NCBI GenBank assembly: GCA_977017575.1
Contig: CDRNVI010000083.1
Coordinates: forward strand, 310,001-374,000
Direction of reading: 5' to 3'
Length of the DNA stretch: 64,000 nt
From: Paramoeba atlantica
Lineage: Eukaryota; Discosea
Shown: positions 1 through 13,350 of the stretch, in pieces
How the letters are laid out: the number at the start of each line of letters is the position of its first letter
Position numbering within the stretch: position 1 is the stretch's first letter
The notes under the pieces: generated by a model
The model's input: the letters and a program-made list of their open reading frames with translations, nothing else
What the model was told of the DNA's origin: nothing
Databases searched by the model: none
Made by a program: the position numbers and the translations under genes

Positions 1-2079
1 CCTTTCTTTTGTTAAGACCCTTTCTTTTGTTAAGAACCTTTCTTTTGTTAAGACCCTTTCTTTTGTTAAGACCCTTTCTTTTGTTAAGACCCTTTCTTTT
101 GTTAAGACCCTTTCTTTTGTTAAGACCTTTTCTTTTGTTAAGACCCTTTCTTTTGTTAAGACCCTTTCTTTTGTTAAGCCCCTTTCTTTTGTTAAGACCC
201 TTTCTTTTGTTAAGCCCCTTTCTTTTGTTAAGCCCCTTTCTTTTGTTAAGCCCCTTTCTTTTGTAAAGCCCCTTTCTTTTGTTAAGACCCTTTCTTTTGT
301 TAAGACCCTTTCTTTTGTTAAGACCCTTTCTTTTGTTAAGCCCCTTTCTTTTGTTAAGACCCTTTCTTTTGTTAAGACCCTTTCTTTTGTTAAGACCCTT
401 TCTTTTGTTAAGACCCTTTCTTTTGTTAAGACCCTTTCTTTTGTTAAGACCCTTTCTTTTGTTAAAACCCTTTCTTTTGTTAAGCCCCTTTCTTTTGTTA
501 AGCCCCTTTCTTTTGTTAAGACCCTTTCTTTTGTTAAGACCCTTTCTTTTGTTAAGACCCTTTCTTTTGTTAAGACCCTTTCTTTTGTTAAGCCCCTTTC
601 TTTTGTTAAGACCCTTTCTTTTGTTAAGACCCTTTCTTTTGTTAAGACCCTTTCTTTTGTTAAGACCCTTTCTTTTGTTAAGACCCTTTCTTTTATTAAG
701 ACCCTTTCTTTTGTTAAGACCCTTTCTTTTGTTAAGCCCCTTTCTTTTGTTAAGCCCCTTTCTTTTGTTAAGACCCTTTCTTTTGTTAAGCCCCTTTCTT
801 TTGTTAAGCCCCTTTCTTTTGTTAAGACCCTTTCTTTTGTTAAGACCCTTTCTTTTGTTAAGACCCTTTCTTTTGTTAAGCCCCTTTCTTTTGTTAAGAC
901 CCTTTCTTTTGTTAAGACCCTTTCTTTTGTTAAGACCCTTTCTTTTGTTAAGACCCTTTCTTTTGTTAAGACCCTTTCTTTTGTTAAGCCCCTTTCTTTT
1001 GTTAAGACCCTTTCTTTTGTTAAGACCCTTTCTTTTGTTAAGACCCTTTCTTTTGTTAAGACCCTTTCTTTTGTTAAGACCCTTTCTTTTGTTAAGACCC
1101 TTTCTTTTGTTAAAACCCTTTCTTTTGTTAAGCCCCTTTCTTTTGTTAAGCCCCTTTCTTTTGTTAAGACCCTTTCTTTTGTTAAGCCCCTTTCTTTTGT
1201 TAAGACCCTTTCTTTTGTTAAGACCCTTTCTTTTGTTAAGACCCTTTCTTTTGTTAAGCCCCTTTCTTTTGTTAAGACCCTTTCTTTTGTTAAGACCCTT
1301 TCTTTTGTTAAGCCCCTTTCTTTTGTTAAGACCCTTTCTTTTGTTAAGCCCCTTTCTTTTGTTAAGACCCTTTCTTTTGTTAAAACCCTTTCTTTTGTTA
1401 AGCCCCTTTCTTTTGTTAAGACCCTTTCTTTTGTTAAGCCCCTTTCTTTTGTTAAGACCCTTTCTTTTGTTAAGACCCTTTCTTTTGTTAAGCCCCTTTC
1501 TTTTGTTAAGACCCTTTCTTTTGTTAAGACCCTTTCTTTTGTTAAGACCCTTTCTTTTGTTAAGCCCCTTTTTTTTGTTAAGACCCTTTCTTTTGTTAAG
1601 ACCCTTTCTTTTGTTAAGACCCTTTCTTTTGTTAAGACCCTTTCTTTTGTTAAGACCCTTTCTTTTGTTAAGACCCTTTCTTTTGCTAAGACCCTTCCTT
1701 TTGTTAAGACCCTTTCTTTTGTTAAGACCCTTTCTTTTGTTAAGACCCTTTCTTTTGTTAAGACCCTTTCTTTTGTTAAGACCCTTTCTTTTGCTAAGAC
1801 CCTTCCTTTTGTTAAGACCCTTTCTTTTGTTAAGACCCTTTCTTTTGTTAAGACCCTTTCTTTTGTTAAGACCCTTTCTTTTGTTAAGACCCTTTCTTTT
1901 GTTAAGACCCTTTCTTTTGTTAAGACCCTTTCTTTTGTTAAGACCCTTTCTTTTGTTAAGACCCTTTCTTTTGTTAAGACCCTTTCTTTTGTTAAGACCC
2001 TTTCTTTTGTTAAGACCCTTTCTTTTGTTAAGACCCTTTCTTTTGTTAAGACCCTTTCTTTTGTTAAGACCCTTTCTTT

Positions 2080-5000
2080 TATTAAGATCCTTTCTTTTGT
2101 TAAGACCCTTTCTTTTGTTAAGCCCCTTTCTTTTGTTAAGCCCCTTTCTTTTGTTAAGACCCTTTCTTTTGTTAAGCCCCTTTCTTTTGTTAAGACCCTT
2201 TCTTTTGTTAAGACCCTTTCTTTTGTTAAGACCTTTTCTTTTGTTAAGACCCTTTCTTTTGTTAAGCCCCTTTCTTTTGTTAAGACCCTTTCTTTTGTTA
2301 AGACCCTTTCTTTTGTTAAGACCCTTTCTTTTGTTAAGACCCTTTCTTTTGTTAAGACCCTTTCTTTTGTTAAAACCCTTTCTTTTGTTAAGCCCCTTTC
2401 TTTTGTTAAGACCCTTTCTTTTGTTAAAACCCTTTCTTTTGTTAAGACCCTTTCTTTTGTTAAGACCCTTTCTTTTGTTAAGCCCCTTTCTTTTGTTAAG
2501 ACCCTTTCTTTTGTTAAGACCCTTTCTTTTGTTAAGCCCCTTTCTTTTGTTAAGCCCCTTTCTTTTGTTAAGACCCTTTCTTTTGTTAAGACCCTTTCTT
2601 TTGTTAAGCCCCTTTCTTTTGTTAAGACCTTTTCTTTTGTTAAGCCCCTTTTTTTTGTTAAGACCCTTTCTTTTGTTAAGACCCTTTCTTTTGTTAAGAC
2701 CCTTTCTTTTGTTAAGACCCTTTCTTTTGTTAAGACCCTTTCTTTTGTTAAAACCCTTTCTTTTGTTAAGCCCCTTTCTTTTGTTAAGACCCTTTCTTTT
2801 GTTAAGACCCTTTCTTTTGTTAAGACCCTTTCTTTTGTTAAGCCCCTTTCTTTTGTTAAGACCCTTTCTTTTGTTAAGACCCTTTCTTTTGTTAAGACCC
2901 TTTCTTTTGTTAAGACCCTTTCTTTTGTTAAAACCCTTTCTTTTGTTAAGCCCCTTTCTTTTGTTAAGCCCCTTTCTTTTGTTAAGACCCTTTCTTTTGT
3001 TAAGACCCTTTCTTTTGTTAAGACCCTTTCTTTTGTTAAGACCCTTTCTTTTGTTAAGACCCTTTCTTTTGTTAAGACCCTTTCTTTTGTTAAGACCCTT
3101 TCTTTTGTTAAGACCCTTTCTTTTGTTAAGACCCTTTCTTTTGTTAAGCCCCTTTCTTTTGTTAAGACCCTTTCTTTTGTTAAGACCCTTTCTTTTGTTA
3201 AGACCCTTTCTTTTGTTAAGCCCCTTTTTTTTGTTAAGACCCTTTCTTTTGTTAAGACCCTTTCTTTTGTTAAGACCCTTTCTTTTGTTAAGACCCTTTC
3301 TTTTGTTAAGCCCCTTTCTTTTGTTAAGACCCTTTCTTTTGTTAAGACCCTTTCTTTTGTTAAGACCCTTTCTTTTGTTAAGACCCTTTCTTTTGTTAAG
3401 CCCCTTTTTTTTGTTAAGACCCTTTCTTTTGTTAAGACCCTTTCTTTTGTTAAGACCCTTTCTTTTGTTAAGACCCTTTCTTTTGTTAAGCCCCTTTCTT
3501 TTGTTAAGACCCTTTCTTTTGTTAAGACCCTTTCTTTTGCTAAGACCCTTCCTTTTGTTAAGACCCTTTCTTTTGTTAAGACCCTTTCTTTTGTTAAGAC
3601 CCTTTCTTTTGTTAAGACCCTTTCTTTTGTTAAGACCCTTTCTTTTGCTAAGACCCTTCCTTTTGTTAAGACCCTTTCTTTTGTTAAGACCCTTTCTTTT
3701 GTTAAGACCCTTTCTTTTGTTAAGACCCTTTCTTTTGTTAAGACCCTTTCTTTTGTTAAGACCCTTTCTTTTGTTAAGACCCTTTCTTTTGTTAAGACCC
3801 TTTCTTTTGTTAAGCCCCTTTCTTTTGTTAAGCCCCTTTCTTTTGTTAAGACCCTTTCTTTTGTTAAGACCCTTTCTTTTGTTAAGCCCCTTTTTTTTGT
3901 TAAGACCCTTTCTTTTGTTAAGACCCTTTCTTTTGTTAAGACCCTTTCTTTTGTTAAGACCCTTTCTTTTGTTAAGACCCTTTCTTTTGTTAAGACCCTT
4001 TCTTTTGTTAAGACCCTTTCTTTTGCTAAGACCCTTCCTTTTGTTAAGACCCTTTCTTTTGTTAAGACCCTTTCTTTTGTTAAGCCCCTTTCTTTTGTTA
4101 AGACCCTTTCTTTTGTTAAGACCCTTTCTTTTGTTAAGACCCTTTCTTTTGTTAAGCCCCTTTCTTTTGTTAAGACCCTTTCTTTTGTTAAGACCCTTTC
4201 TTTTGTTAAGCCCCTTTCTTTTGTTAAGACCCTTTCTTTTGTTAAGCCCCTTTCTTTTGTTAAGACCCTTTCTTTTGTTAAAACCCTTTCTTTTGTTAAG
4301 CCCCTTTCTTTTGTTAAGACCCTTTCTTTTGTTAAGACCCTTTCTTTTGTTAAGACCCTTTCTTTTGTTAAGCCCCTTTCTTTTGTTAAGACCCTTTCTT
4401 TTGTTAAGACCCTTTCTTTTGTTAAGCCCCTTTCTTTTGTTAAGACCCTTTCTTTTGTTAAGCCCCTTTCTTTTGTTAAGACCCTTTCTTTTGTTAAGAC
4501 CCTTTCTTTTGTTAAGACCCTTTCTTTTGTTAAGACCCTTTCTTTTGTTAAGACCCTTTCTTTTGTTAAGACCCTTTCTTTTGTTAAGACCCTTTCTTTT
4601 GTTAAGACCCTTTCTTTTGTTAAGACCCTTTCTTTTGTTAAGACCCTTTCTTTTGTTAAGACCCTTTCTTTTGTTAAGACCCTTTCTTTTGTTAAGACCC
4701 TTTCTTTTATTAAGATCCTTTCTTTTGTTAAGACCCTTTCTTTTGTTAAGCCCCTTTCTTTTGTTAAGCCCCTTTCTTTTGTTAAGACCCTTTCTTTTGT
4801 TAAGCCCCTTTCTTTTGTTAAGACCCTTTCTTTTGTTAAGACCCTTTCTTTTGTTAAGACCTTTTCTTTTGTTAAGACCCTTTCTTTTGTTAAGCCCCTT
4901 TCTTTTGTTAAGACCCTTTCTTTTGTTAAGACCCTTTCTTTTGTTAAGACCCTTTCTTTTGTTAAGACCCTTTCTTTTGTTAAGACCCTTTCTTTTGTTA

Positions 5001-6660
5001 AAACCCTTTCTTTTGTTAAGCCCCTTTCTTTTGTTAAGACCCTTTCTTTTGTTAAAACCCTTTCTTTTGTTAAGACCCTTTCTTTTGTTAAGACCCTTTC
5101 TTTTGTTAAGCCCCTTTCTTTTGTTAAGACCCTTTCTTTTGTTAAGACCCTTTCTTTTGTTAAGCCCCTTTCTTTTGTTAAGCCCCTTTCTTTTGTTAAG
5201 ACCCTTTCTTTTGTTAAGACCCTTTCTTTTGTTAAGCCCCTTTCTTTTGTTAAGACCTTTTCTTTTGTTAAGCCCCTTTTTTTTGTTAAGACCCTTTCTT
5301 TTGTTAAGACCCTTTCTTTTGTTAAGACCCTTTCTTTTGTTAAGACCCTTTCTTTTGTTAAGACCCTTTCTTTTGTTAAAACCCTTTCTTTTGTTAAGCC
5401 CCTTTCTTTTGTTAAGACCCTTTCTTTTGTTAAGACCCTTTCTTTTGTTAAGACCCTTTCTTTTGTTAAGCCCCTTTCTTTTGTTAAGACCCTTTCTTTT
5501 GTTAAGACCCTTTCTTTTGTTAAGACCCTTTCTTTTGTTAAGACCCTTTCTTTTGTTAAAACCCTTTCTTTTGTTAAGCCCCTTTCTTTTGTTAAGCCCC
5601 TTTCTTTTGTTAAGACCCTTTCTTTTGTTAAGACCCTTTCTTTTGTTAAGACCCTTTCTTTTGTTAAGACCCTTTCTTTTGTTAAGACCCTTTCTTTTGT
5701 TAAGACCCTTTCTTTTGTTAAGACCCTTTCTTTTGTTAAGACCCTTTCTTTTGTTAAGCCCCTTTCTTTTGTTAAGACCCTTTCTTTTGTTAAGACCCTT
5801 TCTTTTGTTAAGACCCTTTCTTTTGTTAAGCCCCTTTTTTTTGTTAAGACCCTTTCTTTTGTTAAGACCCTTTCTTTTGTTAAGACCCTTTCTTTTGTTA
5901 AGACCCTTTCTTTTGTTAAGCCCCTTTCTTTTGTTAAGACCCTTTCTTTTGTTAAGACCCTTTCTTTTGTTAAGACCCTTTCTTTTGTTAAGACCCTTTC
6001 TTTTGTTAAGCCCCTTTTTTTTGTTAAGACCCTTTCTTTTGTTAAGACCCTTTCTTTTGTTAAGACCCTTTCTTTTGTTAAGACCCTTTCTTTTGTTAAG
6101 CCCCTTTCTTTTGTTAAGACCCTTTCTTTTGTTAAGACCCTTTCTTTTGCTAAGACCCTTCCTTTTGTTAAGACCCTTTCTTTTGTTAAGACCATTTCTT
6201 TTGTTAAGACCCTTTCTTTTGTTAAGACCCTTTCTTTTGTTAAGACCCTTTCTTTTGCTAAGACCCTTCCTTTTGTTAAGACCCTTTCTTTTGTTAAGAC
6301 CCTTTCTTTTGTTAAGACCCTTTCTTTTGTTAAGACCCTTTCTTTTGTTAAGACCCTTTCTTTTGTTAAGACCCTTTCTTTTGTTAAGACCCTTTCTTTT
6401 GTTAAGACCCTTTCTTTTGTTAAGCCCCTTTCTTTTGTTAAGCCCCTTTCTTTTGTTAAGACCCTTTCTTTTGTTAAGACCCTTTCTTTTGTTAAGCCCC
6501 TTTTTTTTGTTAAGACCCTTTCTTTTGTTAAGACCCTTTCTTTTGTTAAGACCCTTTCTTTTGTTAAGACCCTTTCTTTTGTTAAGACCCTTTCTTTTGT
6601 TAAGACCCTTTCTTTTGTTAAGACCCTTTCTTTTGCTAAGACCCTTCCTTTTGTTAAGAC
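2080..6660. repeat. Higher-order duplication inside the satellite, offset about 2.63 kb
   Basis: The order of variant units is repeated. The ATTAAGATCC variant at 2081 recurs at 4709, and ACCTTTTC at 2231 recurs at 4859; both offsets are 2628 bp, which is 146 units. The CTAAGACCCTTCC variants near 3538, 3646 and 4024 recur at an offset of 2610, so one unit was lost from one copy. Agreement stops beyond about 4050 and 6660, and the CTAAG variants at 1684 and 1792 have no partner. The copies are therefore about 2 kb each, lying within roughly 1.8-4.05 kb and 4.45-6.66 kb. Exact ends need a self-alignment. Confidence 0.85.
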
Positions 6661-8279
6661 CCTTTCTTTTGTTAAGACCCTTTCTTTTGTTAAGACCCTT
6701 TCTTTTGTTAAGACCCTTTCTTTTGCTAAGACCCTTCCTTTTGTTAAGACCCTTTCTTTTGTTAAGACCCTTTCTTTTGTTAAGACCCTTTCTTTTGTTA
6801 AGACCCTTTCTTTTGTTAAGACCCTTTCTTTTGTTAAGACCCTTTCTTTTGTTAAGACCCTTTCTTTTGTTAAGACCCTTTCTTTTGTTAAGACCCTTTC
6901 TTTTGTTAAGCCCCTTTCTTTTGTTAAGACCCTTTCTTTTGTTAAGACCCTTTCTTTTGTTAAGACCCTTTCTTTTGTTAAGCCCCTTTTTTTTGTTAAG
7001 ACCCTTTCTTTTGTTAAGACCCTTTCTTTTGTTAAGACCCTTTCTTTTGTTAAGACCCTTTCTTTTGTTAAGACCCTTTCTTTTGTTAAGACCCTTTCTT
7101 TTGTTAAGACCCTTTCTTTTGCTAAGACCCTTCCTTTTGTTAAGACCCTTTCTTTTGTTAAGACCCTTTCTTTTGTTAAGACCCTTTCTTTTGTTAAGAC
7201 CCTTTCTTTTGTTAAGACCCTTTCTTTTGCTAAGACCCTTCCTTTTGTTAAGACCCTTTCTTTTGTTAAGACCCTTTCTTTTGTTAAGACCCTTTCTTTT
7301 GTTAAGACCCTTTCTTTTGTTAAGACCCTTTCTTTTGTTAAGACCCTTTCTTTTGTTAAGACCCTTTCTTTTGTTAAAACCCTTTCTTTTGTTAAGCCCC
7401 TTTCTTTTGTTAAGCCCCTTTCTTTTGTTAAGACCCTTTCTTTTGTTAAGACCCTTTCTTTTGTTAAGACCCTTTCTTTTGTTAAGACCCTTTCTTTTGT
7501 TAAGACCCTTTCTTTTGTTAAGACCCTTTCTTTTGTTAAGACCCTTTCTTTTGTTAAGCCCCTTTCTTTTGTTAAGACCCTTTCTTTTGTTAAGACCCTT
7601 TCTTTTGTTAAGACCCTTTCTTTTGTTAAGCCCCTTTTTTTTGTTAAGACCCTTTCTTTTGTTAAGACCCTTTCTTTTGTTAAGCCCCTTTCTTTTGTTA
7701 AGACCCTTTCTTTTGTTAAGACCCTTTCTTTTGTTAAGACCCTTTCTTTTGTTAAGACCCTTTCTTTTGTTAAGCCCCTTTTTTTTGTTAAGACCCTTTC
7801 TTTTGTTAAGACCCTTTCTTTTGTTAAGACCCTTTCTTTTGTTAAGACCCTTTCTTTTGTTAAGACCCTTTCTTTTGTTAAGACCCTTTCTTTTGTTAAG
7901 ACCCTTTCTTTTGCTAAGACCCTTCCTTTTGTTAAGACCCTTTCTTTTGTTAAGACCCTTTCTTTTGTTAAGACCCTTTCTTTTGTTAAGACCCTTTCTT
8001 TTGTTAAGACCCTTTCTTTTGCTAAGACCCTTCCTTTTGTTAAGACCCTTTCTTTTGTTAAGACCCTTTCTTTTGTTAAGACCCTTTCTTTTGTTAAGAC
8101 CCTTTCTTTTGTTAAGACCCTTTCTTTTGTTAAGACCCTTTCTTTTGTTAAGACCCTTTCTTTTGTTAAGACCCTTTCTTTTGTTAAGCCCCTTTCTTTT
8201 GTTAAGCCCCTTTCTTTTGTTAAGACCCTTTCTTTGGTTAAGACCCTTTCTTTTGTTAAGCCCCTTTTTTTTTGTTAAG

Positions 8280-11200
8280 ACCCTTTCTTTTGTTAAGACC
8301 CTTTCTTTTGTTAAGACCCTTTCTTTTGTTAAGACCCTTTCTTTTGTTAAGACCCTTTCTTTTGTTAAGACCCTTTCTTTTGTTAAGACCCTTTCTTTTG
8401 CTAAGACCCTTCCTTTTGTTAAGACCCTTTCTTTTGTTAAGACCCTTTCTTTTGTTAAGACCCTTTCTTTTGTTAAGACCCTTTCTTTTGTTAAGACCCT
8501 TTCTTTTGCTAAGACCCTTCCTTTTGTTAAGACCCTTTCTTTTGTTAAGACCCTTTCTTTTGTTAAGACCCTTTCTTTTGTTAAGACCCTTTCTTTTGTT
8601 AAGACCCTTTCTTTTGTTAAGACCCTTTCTTTTGTTAAGACCCTTTCTTTTGTTAAGACCCTTTCTTTTGTTAAGACCCTTTCTTTTGTTAAGACCCCTT
8701 CTATTGTTAAGACCCTTTCTTTTGTTAAGACCCTTTCTTTTGTTAAGACCCTTTCTTTTGTTAACACCCTTTCTTTTGTTAAGACCCTTTCTTTTGTTAA
8801 GCCCCTTTCTTTTGTTAAGACCCTTTCTTTTGTTAAGACCCTTTCTTTTGTTAAGACCCTTTCTTTTGTTAAGCCCCTTTTTTTTGTTAAGACCCTTTCT
8901 TTTGTTAAGACCCTTTCTTTTGTTAAGACCCTTTCTTTTGTTAAGACCCTTTCTTTTGTTAAGACCCTTTCTTTTGTTAAGACCCTTTCTTTTGTTAAGA
9001 CCCTTTCTTTTGCTAAGACCCTTCCTTTTGTTAAGACCCTTTCTTTTGTTAAGACCCTTTCTTTTGTTAAGACCCTTTCTTTTGTTAAGACCCTTTCTTT
9101 TGTTAAGACCCTTTCTTTTGCTAAGACCCTTCCTTTTGTTAAGACCCTTTCTTTTGTTAAGACCCTTTCTTTTGTTAAGACCCTTTCTTTTGTTAAGACC
9201 CTTTCTTTTGTTAAGACCCTTTCTTTTGTTAAGACCCTTTCTTTTGTTAAGACCCTTTCTTTTGTTAAGACCCTTTCTTTTGTTAAGACCCTTTCTTTTG
9301 TTAAGACCCTTTCTTTTGTTAAGACCCTTTCTTTTGTTAAGACCCTTTCTTTTGTTAAGACCCTTTCTTTTGTTAAGCCCCTTTCTTTTGTTAAGACCCT
9401 TTCTTTTGTTAAGACCCTTTCTTTTGTTAAGACCCTTTCTTTTGTTAAGACCCTTTCTTTTGTTAAGACCCTTTCTTTTGTTAAGACCCTTTCTTTTGCT
9501 AAGACCCTTCCTTTTGTTAAGACCCTTTCTTTTGTTAAGACCCTTTCTTTTGTTAAGACCCTTTCTTTTGTTAAGACCCTTTCTTTTGTTAAGACCCTTT
9601 CTTTTGTTAAGACCCTTTCTTTTGTTAAGCCCCTTTCTTTTGTTAAGCCCCTTTCTTTTGTTAAGACCCTTTCTTTGGTTAAGACCCTTTCTTTTGTTAA
9701 GCCCCTTTTTTTTGTTAAGACCCTTTCTTTTGTTAAGACCCTTTCTTTTGTTAAGACCCTTTCTTTTGTTAAGACCCTTTCTTTTGTTAAGACCCTTTCT
9801 TTTGTTAAGACCCTTTCTTTTGTTAAGACCCTTTCTTTTGCTAAGACCCTTCCTTTTGTTAAGACCCTTTCTTTTGTTAAGACCCTTCCTTTTGTTAAGA
9901 CCCTTTCTTTTGTTAAGACCCTTTCTTTTGTTAAGACCCTTTCTTTTGTTAAGACCCTTTCTTTTGTTAAGACCCTTTCTTTTGCTAAGACCCTTCCTTT
10001 TGTTAAGACCCTTTCTTTTGTTAAGACCCTTTCTTTTGTTAAGACCCTTTCTTTTGTTAAGACCCTTTCTTTTGTTAAGACCCTTTCTTTTGTTAAGACC
10101 CTTTCTTTTGTTAAGACCCTTTCTTTTGTTAAGACCCTTTCTTTTGTTAAGACCCTTTCTTTTGTTAAGACCCCTTCTATTGTTAAGACCCTTTCTTTTG
10201 TTAAGACCCTTTCTTTTGTTAAGACCCTTTCTTTTGTTAAGCCCCTTTCTTTTGTTAAGACCCTTTCTTTTGTTAAGACCCTTTCTTTTGTTAAGACCCT
10301 TTCTTTTGTTAAGCCCCTTTTTTTTGTTAAGACCCTTTCTTTTGTTAAGCCCCTTTCTTTTGTTAAGACCCTTTCTTTTGTTAAGACCCTTTCTTTTGTT
10401 AAGACCCTTTCTTTTGTTAAGACCCTTTCTTTTGTTAAGACCCTTTCTTTTGTTAAGACCCTTTCTTTTGCTAAGACCCTTCCTTTTGTTAAGACCCTTT
10501 CTTTTGTTAAGACCCTTTCTTTTGTTAAGACCCTTTCTTTTGTTAAGACCCTTTCTTTTGTTAAGACCCTTTCTTTTGCTAAGACCCTTCCTTTTGTTAA
10601 GACCCTTTCTTTTGTTAAGACCCTTTCTTTTGTTAAGACCCTTTCTTTTGTTAAGACCCTTTCTTTTGTTAAGACCCTTTCTTTTGTTAAGACCCTTTCT
10701 TTTGTTAAGACCCTTTCTTTTGTTAAGACCCTTTCTTTTGTTAAGACCCTTTCTTTTGTTAAGACCCTTTCTTTTGTTAAGACCCTTTTTTTTGTTAAGA
10801 CCCTTTCTTTTGTTAAGACCCTTTCTTTTGTTAAGACCCTTTCTTTTGTTAAGACCCTTTCTTTTGTTAAGACCCTTTCTTTTGTTAAGACCCTTTCTTT
10901 TGTTAAGACCCTTTCTTTTGCTAAGACCCTTCCTTTTGTTAAGACCCTTTCTTTTGTTAAGACCCTTTCTTTTGTTAAGACCCTTTCTTTTGTTAAGACC
11001 CTTTCTTTTGTTAAGACCCTTTCTTTTGCTAAGACCCTTCCTTTTGTTAAGACCCTTTCTTTTGTTAAGACCCTTTCTTTTGTTAAGACCCTTTCTTTTG
11101 TTAAGACCCTTTCTTTTGTTAAGACCCTTTCTTTTGTTAAGACCCTTTCTTTTGTTAAGACCCTTTCTTTTGTTAAGACCCTTTCTTTTGTTAAGACCCT

Positions 11201-13350
11201 TTCTTTTGTTAAGACCCTTTCTTTTGTTAAGACCCCTTCTATTGTTAAGACCCTTTCTTTTGTTAAGACCCTTTCTTTTGTTAAGACCCTTTCTTTTGTT
11301 AACACCCTTTCTTTTGTTAAGACCCTTTCTTTTGTTAAGCCCCTTTCTTTTGTTAAGACCCTTTCTTTTGTTAAGACCCTTTCTTTTGTTAAGACCCTTT
11401 CTTTTGTTAAGCCCCTTTTTTTTGTTAAGACCCTTTCTTTTGTTAAGACCCTTTCTTTTGTTAAGACCCTTTCTTTTGTTAAGACCCTTTCTTTTGTTAA
11501 GACCCTTTCTTTTGTTAAGACCCTTTCTTTTGTTAAGACCCTTTCTTTTGCTAAGACCCTTCCTTTTGTTAAGACCCTTTCTTTTGTTAAGACCCTTTCT
11601 TTTGTTAAGACCCTTTCTTTTGTTAAGACCCTTTCTTTTGTTAAGACCCTTTCTTTTGCTAAGACCCTTCCTTTTGTTAAGACCCTTTCTTTTGTTAAGA
11701 CCCTTTCTTTTGTTAAGACCCTTTCTTTTGTTAAGACCCTTTCTTTTGTTAAGACCCTTTCTTTTGTTAAGACCCTTTCTTTTGTTAAGACCCTTTCTTT
11801 TGTTAAGACCCTTTCTTTTGTTAAGACCCTTTCTTTTGTTAAGACCCTTTCTTTTGTTAAGACCCTTTCTTTTGTTAAGACCCTTTCTTTTGTTAAGACC
11901 CTTTCTTTTGTTAAGCCCCTTTCTTTTGTTAAGACCCTTTCTTTTGTTAAGACCCTTTCTTTTGTTAAGACCCTTTCTTTTGTTAAGACCCTTTCTTTTG
12001 TTAAGACCCTTTCTTTTGTTAAGACCCTTTCTTTTGCTAAGACCCTTCCTTTTGTTAAGACCCTTTCTTTTGTTAAGACCCTTTCTTTTGTTAAGACCCT
12101 TTCTTTTGTTAAGACCCTTTCTTTTGTTAAGACCCTTTCTTTTGTTAAGACCCTTTCTTTTGTTAAGCCCCTTTCTTTTGTTAAGCCCCTTTCTTTTGTT
12201 AAGACCCTTTCTTTGGTTAAGACCCTTTCTTTTGTTAAGCCCCTTTTTTTTGTTAAGACCCTTTCTTTTGTTAAGACCCTTTCTTTTGTTAAGACCCTTT
12301 CTTTTGTTAAGACCCTTTCTTTTGTTAAGACCCTTTCTTTTGTTAAGACCCTTTCTTTTGTTAAGACCCTTTCTTTTGCTAAGACCCTTCCTTTTGTTAA
12401 GACCCTTTCTTTTGTTAAGACCCTTCCTTTTGTTAAGACCCTTTCTTTTGTTAAGACCCTTTCTTTTGTTAAGACCCTTTCTTTTGTTAAGACCCTTTCT
12501 TTTGTTAAGACCCTTTCTTTTGCTAAGACCCTTCCTTTTGTTAAGACCCTTTCTTTTGTTAAGACCCTTTCTTTTGTTAAGACCCTTTCTTTTGTTAAGA
12601 CCCTTTCTTTTGTTAAGACCCTTTCTTTTGTTAAGACCCTTTCTTTTGTTAAGACCCTTTCTTTTGTTAAGACCCTTTCTTTTGTTAAGACCCTTTCTTT
12701 TGTTAAGACCCCTTCTATTGTTAAGACCCTTTCTTTTGTTAAGACCCTTTCTTTTGTTAAGACCCTTTCTTTTGTTAAGCCCCTTTCTTTTGTTAAGACC
12801 CTTTCTTTTGTTAAGACCCTTTCTTTTGTTAAGACCCTTTCTTTTGTTAAGCCCCTTTTTTTTGTTAAGACCCTTTCTTTTGTTAAGCCCCTTTCTTTTG
12901 TTAAGACCCTTTCTTTTGTTAAGACCCTTTCTTTTGTTAAGACCCTTTCTTTTGTTAAGACCCTTTCTTTTGTTAAGACCCTTTCTTTTGTTAAGACCCT
13001 TTCTTTTGTTAAGACCCTTTCTTTTGCTAAGACCCTTCCTTTTGTTAAGACCCTTTCTTTTGTTAAGACCCTTTCTTTTGTTAAGACCCTTTCTTTTGTT
13101 AAGACCCTTTCTTTTGTTAAGACCCTTTCTTTTGCTAAGACCCTTCCTTTTGTTAAGACCCTTTCTTTTGTTAAGACCCTTTCTTTTGTTAAGACCCTTT
13201 CTTTTGTTAAGACCCTTTCTTTTGTTAAGACCCTTTCTTTTGTTAAGACCCTTTCTTTTGTTAAGACCCTTTCTTTTGTTAAGACCCTTTCTTTTGTTAA
13301 GACCCTTTCTTTTGTTAAGACCCTTTCTTTTGTTAAGACCCTTTCTTTTG
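8280..13350. repeat. Adjacent tandem duplication of a 2.5-kb satellite block
   Basis: Rare variants recur at a near-constant offset: CTAAG at 8401 and 10921 (2520 bp), AAGACCCCTT plus CTATTG at 8691 and 11229 (2538), TAACACCC at 8761 and 11299 (2538), CTAAG at 9013 and 11551 (2538), TTTGGTTAAG at 9677 and 12215 (2538), and CTAAG at 10471 and 13027 (2556). All offsets are whole multiples of 18 with gains of a single unit. The first copy ends about where the second begins, near 10.8 kb, so this is a direct tandem duplication, probably by unequal exchange. Part of the same variant order appears a third time at 14.5-15.1 kb. Confidence 0.88.
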
